Shown piece after piece: positions 11,400-21,560 of a stretch of 64,000 nucleotides of DNA. Numbering within the stretch: the first letter of the stretch is position 1; the number at the start of each line of letters is the position of its first letter. Source of the stretch: Rugalucina vietnamica (lineage: Eukaryota > Mollusca > Bivalvia > Lucinida > Lucinidae). Location of the stretch: positions 70,154,315 to 70,218,314 of the forward strand of contig OZ024869.1 in assembly GCA_964017185.1 (NCBI GenBank). The letters run 5' to 3'. The translations under genes were made by a program, and so were the position numbers. Under the pieces are notes generated by a model. That model was given only the letters and a program-made list of their open reading frames with translations. It had not been told where the DNA came from and did no database searches.

Positions 11400-12540
11400 T
11401 TATGCACTAGTTATTTGTAACCATGCCCCCCACTCCAAATCCTCAGTGGAGGGTCGGGAAATAGCAGGAGAAAAGAGCTGGGATTTTACAGTCAGCTTGC
11501 CCCGCAGTGCCAAGTGAATGTGGTGATTTTTTTTTTCTTCTCGCCAAAATAGCGGTGATAACCAGCTTGTTTGTCCCTGCAGGGTGGGGTCATATAGCGG
11601 AGATTTTAGCATCTGTTTGCCCCCACAGTGCAGGGTTTCTGGCAGGAATTTGCTGGAACGAAAATCAAAGTGCCCGCTATTCCACGGGGGTGGGGTGGTG
11701 GCCGTGATTACAAATGACAAGTGCATTACAGGTTTGCAGCCAGAGAAGACTCCGGTTAGTCTGAAAAATACATTTTTTCTGTGTACCGAGTCAATCAATT
11801 TTTGGCCATTACCTCAGGATCTGTGGAAATTTGACTTGCTCAAGGCCACAACCAAAGGCGACCTGGCTGAGGACTGAAACAGGGACCTCTGAGACCGAAA
11901 TCCAACACTTTACCCATGTGCCAGTCCACTCCACCTATCTATGTTAATGTTTGAAAGTGGGAACGGACACACTCACCGACTGATGCCGGCTTGAGTACCA
12001 TCCTATAATGCACCAGTCATTTGTAACCACAGCTCCCCCAACTACAGGGGAAGGGTGGAGATTATGACTATCTATCTCTATATACTGAGTCAATCAATTT
12101 CTGATCATCATGTCAGGTGACTTTTCAGCTTTCTGTGCACTGCGATGAGCCCCACCCCCAGGGGGAAAATTGGAGGTCAAAACTTTGCTCTTTGCCCCGC
12201 CCTGCGCAATAAAAAATCTATCTGGGGTAAGGATCCTAATGTCAAAAACCCATAATTCCCCTGCTCTGCAAGGAAACTCCAAGGGTAATTTCCCTGCACT
12301 TTAATTACCCAAAGGGGGGGGGGGGCAGGGGTGGATCCAGGATTTCTGGAAGCGGGGTGCAAATCCATCAAGAGGGGGTTTCGTTTTCAATATTTTACTT
12401 GATTGTTTATAAATTTCCCCATAAAAATGAAATAATTTGGTCCCAGTGGGGGGTTCAAGCGAACCACCTGAACCCCCTCTAAATCCGCCACTGGGGGGGA
12501 GTTGAGGGGCAGTGGTGTTATAAATGACTGGTGCTAAGAT
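11400..12540. repeat. Cluster of CACCAGTCATTTGTAACCA-type repeats
   Basis: Two related blocks start near 11405 and 12008 with a GCACCAGTCATTTGTAACCA-like head and share an 'ACTGAGTCAATCAATTT' segment (about 11786 and 12085). The second block ends at about 12537 with TATAAATGACTGGTGCTA, the reverse complement of its head, so 12008-12537 looks like an element with about 22-bp inverted ends. C-rich and G-rich tracts (for example 12314-12325) are embedded. No intact coding frame. Confidence 0.55.
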
Positions 12541-12569
12541 CTAGTTGTGAGTCTTTGGCTCAAGTGAGC

Positions 12570-12956
12570 TAGAAAAGGTAAAACTTGTAAATGGTAGATC
12601 ATGTAGCTCTATAGCTCAATGGTAGCGTGCTCGCACGGTAAGCGATAGACCCTGGGTTCGAGTCCTGGTCGAGCCACATTCTTCTTCCGCCCCTGTGACA
12701 TTTGGTGGCTCAGTGTGGGTCTGTACTCTGGCTGCGAGCACCAACCTGAAAGTAACTGTCTTGTCAAGTTCTGGTATGGTTCAGAGTAGATTCGGAGATT
12801 AATCTAATTCAGTGCTAATTAAGCAGGGGTAAAATGTAACCGGCCGATCATGTGGCTCGGTAGCTCAGTGATAGAGTGCTGGCACGGTAAGCAAGAGACC
12901 CTGGGTTCGAGTCCCGGTCGAGCCACGTTCTTTTTCCTCCCTGTCAGTGTGACACA
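12570..12956 (+). repeat. Two tRNA-like repeat copies in direct orientation
   Basis: Copies at about 12604-12690 and 12852-12956 have a tRNA-like body: A box TAGCTCAGTGATAGAGTG and B box GGGTTCGAGTCCCGG, followed by GAGCCACGTTCTTTTTCC. The anticodon stem is imperfect and the loop lacks the invariant T before the anticodon, so they look like a tRNA-derived SINE rather than genes. The upstream flank (GGTAAAATGTAACCGG..GATCATGTGG) is also shared. A third copy lies inverted near 60110-60230. Confidence 0.6.
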
Positions 12957-13067
12957 CGAATTCAGGTACCATACGAATCGATAACCTGTTTTTTTTTTTC
13001 TCATCTAGGACTAGTTGAAAATACTAATGTAAATATATCTAACTAAATAATGAATCGTCAATATTAC

Positions 13068-13166
13068 CTTTGTACCCTTGGCAGCTGAAATATGCACCCG
13101 GTGGTCTTCTGGCTTTGACTTTAAACAGATAAATAAGAATAAATATTTTGTTTTCACTTTCAGCAT
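13068..13166 (-). CDS. Candidate first coding exon of the left-hand minus-strand gene
   Basis: An ATG at 13166 opens 33 codons that run straight to a donor, GTAATA at 13067-13062, in phase 0. The peptide begins MLKVKTKYLFLFICLK, with a short hydrophobic run (YLFLFICL) after three lysines, like a signal peptide or type II anchor; the rest is polar (PEDHRVHISAAKGTK). A TATA box and CCAAT motifs lie upstream at expected spacing. An alternative reading frame across the same donor is also open, so the start is not certain. Linkage to the exons at 3243 and 903 is inferred from strand, order and the absence of another promoter. Function unknown. Confidence 0.45.
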
Positions 13167-13287
13167 ATCGTTCAATCTCCCGCCATTAGCGAAGGGAAAC
13201 TACTCAAATTGACATTTCAAGTCTACGAAGATATCCGGACATGCATTGCTATGCATATTCATTTGCCGGTTCTTGACGAATGTCCTA

Positions 13288-13335
13288 AACCAATCGCAGC
13301 AACGCTTACTTTTTTATATACATATGATTGGTTCC
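13288..13335 (-). promoter_or_regulatory. Predicted core promoter (TATA and CCAAT boxes)
   Basis: On the minus strand TATATAAAAA occupies 13320-13311, about 145 bases before the ATG at 13166. A CCAAT motif (GGAACCAATC) lies just upstream at about 13335-13326 and an inverted one (GATTGG) just downstream near 13295-13290. Confidence 0.45.
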
Positions 13336-13369
13336 GACCAAAAGACACTTCCTCAACCTCATATTTTGA

Positions 13370-14575
13370 TGGTTAGGATAATATCCATAAATGGGTAGTT
13401 TTGTTTTAAGCTATCCATAATTCAAATTGAGGCCATGGTATCCTAAATTCGCTTTCAAAAAGTATTTCATTTAAACTACTATCATTCTTTGTGGTTTTAC
13501 GATATTCTAAAATGTATCATGGATATCCGTCAATACAACCCTATTGATGTCGGCATAAGTTAAATGAAACATGTCCAATATTTACCTGATTTTATGATAT
13601 CTTAAATCGAATTATGGATATCCTTTAATAGGGTAGTATACCCGACAAAATAAGAAGCGCAAGGGTAGCGTTCATCATTTTTTCATAAAGCCCATAAGTT
13701 TTGACAAAATGTCATTGATATCATTTCAAAGACATGTTTTTCAGTGAAGCATTGCATAAAAAATATGGGGTCATTTAAAACATGGGATCAAAATTCTGAA
13801 CCAGAAAATTTGCCATCATGAAACGAGTTGGAGGCCAAATGTTAAAGTAATAAATTGAAGATTTTTCTTTTTCTACAATGGTTTCTGCTGGTGTTTAGAA
13901 TCGTTTAGTTATCCATGTAGGTACTCAGACATAAGTTTATCCTTTCCATCTTGTATCCCCATTTTGTACAAACACGGGTTCTAAATGCGTGGCAGCTACC
14001 TTAAAAACGATTGCATACCGGAGATAATCCTTATAATCGTGAAAATGTTTAAGCATACTGTTAATGGACTGAGTTTTTAAAGACAAACGGCGTTGCTCAA
14101 CTGCATAAGCTTCTAAAATAATGAAAATAATATCGTAATTCCAGCTTAACTCGGGTCTCGTGCTTATGGTACCTTTGAATATGATGGCCTTACTCTATAC
14201 GTTAGTCATGTTAGTTAAGAAGAAATATTCGAGTACTCAAACGTGAATTCAAGCAAGATTCGATCAGAAATGAAGTATTTAGGACAGTTTTAATTTGAGC
14301 AATTAACGAAGAACTGAACGAGAAAATCGCATCAAATGTGCGTTTCTTATTTTGAATTTCCATAATTCGTTTTAGGTTATTCTAAAATTAAGTTATTTAC
14401 ATCCAATATTCAACTGAATTAAGGATATCCACAAATCGATTTTAGGATATCCAAAATTCAGTTATGGACATCCATTATTCAATTACTGACACACTTAACT
14501 ACATATTTTAGGATATCCAAAACGCTTTATGAATATCCTGAAATGAATTTAGGATGTCCATAAACATGTATATAC
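13370..14575. repeat. Diverged GGATATCC-type repeat element with inverted arms
   Basis: Words such as TTAGGATATCC, TTATGGATATCC and GGACATCC plus AATTCA spacers recur at roughly 30-base spacing in 13370-13640 and, mostly inverted, in 14340-14570. The middle (13650-14330) is unrelated sequence with no exon found. It may be an old element with repeat arms. Confidence 0.45.
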
Positions 14576-15285
14576 ACAGCTTATTAGCGCATTTTTCGCA
14601 TCTGCAGTTTTATTTTGAGATATGCTTCTAATCAGCTTCTAATATCAATTTTATTGCGACCACCACAGTTGATCAGGTTTTAAAATACAGGTCCACAGTC
14701 GTAGGAACTTCCCCACATACCTTTAGTACGTTCGATCAAGACTGACCACTTGATATGGAGTTCAGGCATTCAGCACAGCAGTATACCATGTATTAAGGGG
14801 TGAGAAGCCGCAAGCTTTTTTGAAAAGCTTAAACTTTTTTGTTACATAGTCCAGCCAGGTCAGCGTATAGTCCAGTCAGGTCAAAAAGTCATTGATCGTG
14901 AGGAGAACACCTATCTTAAAGGTATGCTTTATTTGTGTTAAGTTAAAATTACACAATTTATGTGCATGTACATAATGTCCATTCAATATAAATGAACGCT
15001 CTTTTAAAAATAATCAAATAGTTACAGAAATTTTACCAGTTCCGAATAACTTTTCTTAATTGCGCAGTGCAAATATAGTTTTGCCTTAGTTACTATAATA
15101 ATCATTCTTCTACACAATGATAATTTAGTTTGTATCGTTGTAAATAAGCCATGTGCTATTGGATCATTTTAAATTTGTCAGAAAAATGCTAAAACACACA
15201 CATTCTCAAATTTTACTGGATTCCTAAACGGATTTTCATAGTTTCGTTGTAGACTCTAAAATTTGTGAATACGACCAAATTGAGT
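14576..15285. other. AT-rich non-coding stretch
   Basis: A short repeat of TAGTCCAGCCAGGTCA / TAGTCCAGTCAGGTCA lies at about 14848-14883. Nothing else is recognised. Confidence 0.4.
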
Positions 15286-15289
15286 CCAC

Positions 15290-16995
15290 TCAACCGTTTG
15301 AACAATATCACTACTGACAATCACGTGGTATTGTTTATACACAAACGGATAAATGATCGGGTTACACACACTACAATGAGAACACAGTTGAGGCTAGATT
15401 TTCGAGATTTCTCCTACAGCGTTTCCTCTACTGACGGATAGATAGGTGCAGTCAAATTGAATACAGAAGTTGAACATTTCACTCCTACATCCATCGCCAG
15501 TTTTCAGAGTTTTTTGCTGTTTTTTCTAATCTTTAAGGCTGTCACAATAAATTCTTATAAAGAAGATAATTGCTTTACTGCAGTAAGAAAACGAGATAAA
15601 GTGCTTGAATCTGACCACCTGTTTGTTTCAAGAATTATATGAAATATATACCATTAACTTCTAATTTGCTCTTTGTCTCAATATTAGACAATGGACACAG
15701 TGTCTGCTCAGACTAAATGAAACACTGATCTGTGTCTATAAAGATATTAAGGTGGCATTTTTCCCATGTTGAAAATTTCAGTTTATATGCATGTGCATAC
15801 TTTCTGCATTTTTACCAAACTATTTTAGGTACCCACATGTTGAGTACCCACTGGTAATTACTGAGCACACAGAGTGTGAAATTCTTTAATTTATGAATAC
15901 ACATTGTACATACAAATAACTTGAACACCAACGATTCCATGAGAACCCCAAGACCACACCAGTTTCATACGAACAGTTTCAGTCTTGACTCATACTTATT
16001 CTGAATACCCACAATTTTGTGTGATTGAATTTTGTGAACATTCTTACAGTGAAGACCAACACAACTTGCCCATGCTTTTTGTAACAATACAATATAGTTC
16101 TAACATTTTCAATACCCCAAAATATTTACATGCACTTTTGAATACCCACTTATTTTGAATACACTCAAATTTGAAGACTCATAAATATTTTGAGTGCCGC
16201 AACTTTATGTAATAACATCTTGCTAAAATATCTATATCTTCTAATTGCCACCAATTTTCAGGGCCTACAAAATTTGATCATCCACACTTTTGAATACCCA
16301 CATATTTTGAGTACCAACAAAGTTGAAGACCACAAAATTTACCTGCCCAAAATTTGAGAAAATAAAGTAAAAATTAAAAGAGCTCCCAAATTTTAAATAC
16401 CCACAATTGTGAGTAACCATATAAATTAGTACCCACAGACTTGAAATATGAAATTTCTAACACAAAATGGTCCAAGAGAAAAGAAAAAAATCTGAAACCT
16501 CTAGAAACCTGATATCGTACACCTGGAGACTGTTGCTCTTGTTATTTTCACAGTTTACTGATAATGATGATAAAAAGCTGAAAGCTACAAGATATTTTCT
16601 GAGATTTATTGCCCAATTGTGCCAGCTCCATTGGAGCTATATTTTGGCGATGGATGTAGGAGTGATTTATTGAAAGAAACTAACATAAGAAATCCCGGTT
16701 ATTTCGTTTTCGGAAGCACTTCATTGTTACTGTATTGGAAGTACTATAAATTCATGGGGTGGAAGTGTTTGCGAAAACGAAATAACCTGGATTCAATATG
16801 TTACTTTCATTCAATAAATGCGCAATTTCTGCATTGACTGCACCTGTCTATCAGTCAATTGAGTAAACGTTACAGGAGAAAACTCGAATTTCTCATCTCA
16901 ACTTTAGACAGAATTTCATTGTGCGTCACCCGATCATTTATCGTTTTGTATGTAAACAATACCACGTGTTTCTCAGCTGTGAATATGCGTCCTGT
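15290..16995. repeat. Large imperfect inverted repeat upstream of the dehydrogenase gene
   Basis: The left arm (about 15290-15505) is the reverse complement of the right arm (about 16640-16995). The right arm carries a 170-bp insertion at about 16665-16833 that is itself partly palindromic (CGGTTATTTCGTTTTCGG against CGAAAACGAAATAACC). Matching landmarks are ACTCCTACATCCATCGCCA (15481) against its complement at 16645, and ATCATTTATC..AACAATACCACGTG (about 16927-16968) against its complement near 15325-15365. The spacer (15830-16460) is AT-rich with degenerate GAATACCCACA / GAGTACCCAC repeats. Confidence 0.75.
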
Positions 16996-17101
16996 AACAT
17001 ATGCACAAAATTGCAAATACACAAACCCTGAGACGAAAACAGACAGAAACCACTAGCGATGCTATATTCCAAAGATATGTTTCAGCTGCCCATCTATTAC
17101 A

Positions 17102-20100
17102 ATGACAGAGGGACTGAGATACGAAGACAAAGTAACCATAGTTACGGGCGGAAGCCGTGGAATAGGCCTCGGGATAGTAGAGGTATTTGGTAGGTTAAGT
17201 ATAGGATCTTAACACCATTCGTCATTATAAAGGTTAGGCGTAGCTGCCCTGTTGAGTGTGGCATGCAGTTCCGATTAAACTTTAAAGAAGCATGCGCCTT
17301 TATATGGTCGTATATGTATTTATATAGACATAAGCTTTCTTTACATGCAAAATTATCTGACCAAACCTTAGGCCTACAAAACTAATGTCTGATTTTATAA
17401 GGTGTACTTTATTGTGACCCATTACTTTTCTTTTATGAAACCACAAAAGCAGTTTGCAAAACGGATATTCTCTGGAAAACGTTAGTAAATGCGGCATTTT
17501 GATCTGCACTTTCATTTGTATTCATTAACTTTCACAATACTTAAGTTTTTCTTTTGTTTTCTACAGTCCGAGCCGGAGCTAAGGTGGTCATTGCGTCGAA
17601 CGAAGGTATTTCAAGATCATTTGTTAGGAAAATCACACGGAAATAAATTAGTTATTAAATACACGATTTAGGTTCTGTATTTGGGCCAAAGTTATGTCTC
17701 ATAACTTTTAGGATAATTTTTTCACCGCGATATCAATTGTCTACAGAATGTGCAAAAAGTACGTACTTTGACCAGATGCAGAGACGATTTAGCCACTAAG
17801 TTTAATTTAACTAGATAGAACGGTTTGATGACTGAGTAACCGTTATGATTGTTCATCCTGGTAGATTGGTACGAATTATGAATTTAGTAGTAACTCTGAC
17901 ATTGAAGAGAGTTATTAAATAAATAAATGAGCCGCCTCATGGGAAAACCAACAATCTGCATATGCGAAAACAAAGACGCAGATCAGCTTCGCGGTAACCG
18001 CGAAGCTGAACAGCGCCTTTGTTTTCGCTACTCGGATAGTACAATTCCTCTTCTACTTTAACCCGAAATTTCAAGCTTCTAGCTATTTTCTGTGCTTGTA
18101 CAGGTCGGTTTTTGTCGGACCTGTTCGGAAACCACATTGTTGGTTTTCCCACGAGGCGGCTCAAATGATAAAAAACAATCTTTCATCATGATAGCATATC
18201 CATGCAAAAATATGAGCCGTCTCGTGGGAAAACCAACAATGTGGTTTCCGAACAGGTCCGACAAAAACCGGCATGTACAAGCACAGAAAAGAGCTAGAAG
18301 CTTGAAATTTCGGATTTAAGTAGAAGAGGAATAGTACTATCCGAGTAGCGAAAACAAAGGCGCTGATCAGCTTCGCGGTTACCGCGAAGCTGATCTGCGT
18401 CTTTGTTTTCGTCTATGCAGATTGTTGGTTTTCCCATGAGGCGGCTCATATATTCCTATAAACCACACTTTTATAGTAAAACCGAGTTGTACATGTACAA
18501 GGGTATTACCATTTCACTATTTTTTGCTCTGAAACATAGATTGTGGGTACTTGTCAGAACCGGCTCCAAAACATAGATCTCTCCGAGGCGGTTCTAACGA
18601 GTGCCCACAATCTATCTAATGAACAAAACAAGAATTTATTGTTATATCCTTAGGACTGCCAGGCTTTTCACAAAATGCACATATATAGGGGGTAGGGTTG
18701 GTAAATCGTCCATAAAACCATTTCTGTGAGTCTTAGAAACACGCCGTATGCCGGTATTTAAAGCAGAAAGACTGCTCCTTAACAGAGTGTAAGCCGTTCT
18801 GGTTTTACTACTGAAAGGTCACGGCGCAGGGGTCACCGTGGAAAAATCGATGCGCACGGACTTTTTTTTTTTTTTGCAATTTTGATTCCCGATTTTTTCC
18901 TCCTTTCTCCTCTCTTTCTATCTCTCTTTCTTCTCTCTCTTATTATGTCTTTTTTCAGCCCTATCACTTTGGTCGCACTTGTTTGGTTTGTGTGTGGTTG
19001 CGATTCAAAGATAACAGGGTAAACTCGACCTTTTCAACACAGAAAAATCACGTTTTTTTTCCCAACTTTCTGGACCTCTAACTCGCTTGTTTGATAATCT
19101 TTGCAATTAAGCTTCATATTGGTTAAAGCCTACTTACTGGGTAATTGAAATATATAAAAAGACCGCACATGCTAGCTTTAACAATGCCGTGAGGGTCGAT
19201 CAAAAAGTGTCTGGCAGCAATTACGCATAAATACGCTCTGGTAGTGGAAAGGATATCAGATTTTTTCAACTGAATGATTTAAAGTTTCACAGTTCTAAAA
19301 ATCTCTGTATATTGCATGGACATACTTTCGTAATGCTTTTACTCTAGAGAGCGAAGGAAAAGCATCAGAAGAACAAGTTAACAAACTGGGTCCTGGTGAA
19401 GCGGTTTTCATTTTCTGTGATGTCACAAAAGAGGAAGACATAAAAGTAAGTTCGCAGAAATGTGCTTGGAATCATATTTAAGCCTGTGCGTGAGAAAACC
19501 AACACAAATCGACTTGTACAGTCACAGAAGAAAGCTAGAATCTTGAAATTTTGAGTATACGTAGCGGAGAAATTATACTCTCCGTGTAGCGATAACAAAG
19601 GCGCTGATCAGCTTCGCAGTTACTGTGCCTTTGTTTTCGCATAGGCAATAATCCCGTTTTCTCACGACGCGGCTCATATATGAGCAGCCGATTTTGTAGA
19701 CTAAGCCACCCTTCGAAAATTCACAAAGCTGACCTTTAGTTGGATATTGGAGTGAAGTTTTGCGTTAACTGTGATATTTATGGGATATTTTTATTTTATT
19801 AAAAGCGCATTATTTCACCGTTGTTCTTGATTTTTCCCAAACATACTACATGTAAGTAAGGTACATAGAATATATTCCCACACGAGCCTTTCGAAATCTT
19901 TCGTATTAAAATTGCGGACCAATTTTACTATTTTCTTTTAGAATTTAGTTGACAAGACAGTAGAGCGGTTCGGGAAACTGGATTGTTTGATAAATAATGC
20001 CGGATGGCGTAAGTACATTTCCATACGCTGTAATTCTCGATCTACCCAAAATTCATAATGTTTTTTCTTTAACTGAAGCTACTAGGATTGAAGTAGATTT

Positions 20101-21526
20101 CAAATTTTCAAAGTTAACATTTCCTAGACCAGTCATAATATCCTAAAGGGACAAAACACACTTAAATGCCGCGCACATTTTTTTTTGTTTTATCACGAAA
20201 TGTCTATTCTTGTTCAGTGCCATTTTGGGGTTTGTTTCAGATCCACCAATGGGTAAGATCGATGATGTCTCTGCAGATGAGTTTCGGAAATTACTTGATC
20301 TGAATTTTATATCATATTTCCTGATGGCAAAGGTAAGCATAATTAAAGTAGTAAATACACGAATAAAATTATGTTTTGATAGAACTCCTGTTACATCGTT
20401 TGAAATATTAAAAGTTACACTATTCAATCACTAGTCATTGAATACTTATGATCACAAAGACTGACCTGATTGTATGGTGGTCATGGTTCCTTGACTAGTT
20501 GGAGATCCACCGTGAGAATCGAACAACAAACTACATGTATAGAACCATTACAGACGCTAATGATGAAGATAGACGGTACCTGTTAATCCCCACCCTGATG
20601 TATTTGTATATCACTTACAATTAAAAGGCGGTACTTCAAAGCGCGGATAAAAGATATACAGAGTGTCAAATGGAGACAAAGACTATGCGCGATAAAGACT
20701 GCTGAACAGCTGTTGTCAAGGGATGGGGGGTAGGGGGTGGAAGCAAAATAAATAACTGGATGGTTTAAAGCTGACGGCTTTTTCAATGGTATCTACAAAC
20801 AACATTGCTGCAGTTACTCTCAGTATAAAGAATCTAGAGGAAACCTAAAATGCTTTCCAAAAAAGGTTTGAAAGAACTATTGAAAATAATCAAAAGATTC
20901 TTGAAGAAAAGGCACATCAAGACGATAAAAGTTTAACATCGAAGAAGAAACGATAAAAAGACACCATCAAAGCCTCATTGAAGGGGTTCATTGATAGATA
21001 TGACGTTCTCTGTTAGAGGTAAATGACATACATCAAGAAATTATGATGGTCTCTCTCTCAAAACTGAGTAACGAACAATCAGTTGTCATCTGTGAGGTTC
21101 CTTCACTGTATAGTGTATACGAAATTGAATGATCTGTTTGAAACTCATTTCCCTTGCGTTTCAGTATTGTTTGCCTCACCTAAGAAAGACCAAAGGCAAC
21201 ATTATACAAACATCTAGTATTGGCTGTCATATAGGAGAATCAGGTGGAACACCATATTGCTCTACTAAGGTAACCATTTTGTATTCTGATCCACTCCTTT
21301 ATATGAAAACATGTTTATATCATCCCAGATAAAAAGATGCAATTTAAAGTTTGGCAGAAGATACCTGCACCAAAATCAAGGAAGCTGATAAGGGCGTAGA
21401 CATTGTTTTGATAATCTCTGACTTTGAAAATAGAAAAAAATGATCATCCAGAAATTACTTATCGGTGAATAATATCATTCTCAATATCATTCTCTTCTCA
21501 ATTTCATTATCATTAAAAAAAAAATC

Positions 21527-21560
<34 letters not shown>

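Noticed and set aside
11507..11877. Plus- and minus-strand frames near 11.5-11.8 kb as genes
   Set aside because: They lie within a dispersed repeat, have no splice signals and overlap each other on opposite strands.
12604..12956. Functional tRNA genes
   Set aside because: Anticodon stems mispair, the base before the anticodon is not T, and the copies extend beyond the tRNA body as a repeat.
17929..18447. CRISPR-like or other prokaryotic palindromic array
   Set aside because: The repeats are transposon copies in introns of a spliced animal gene; there are no regular spacers.
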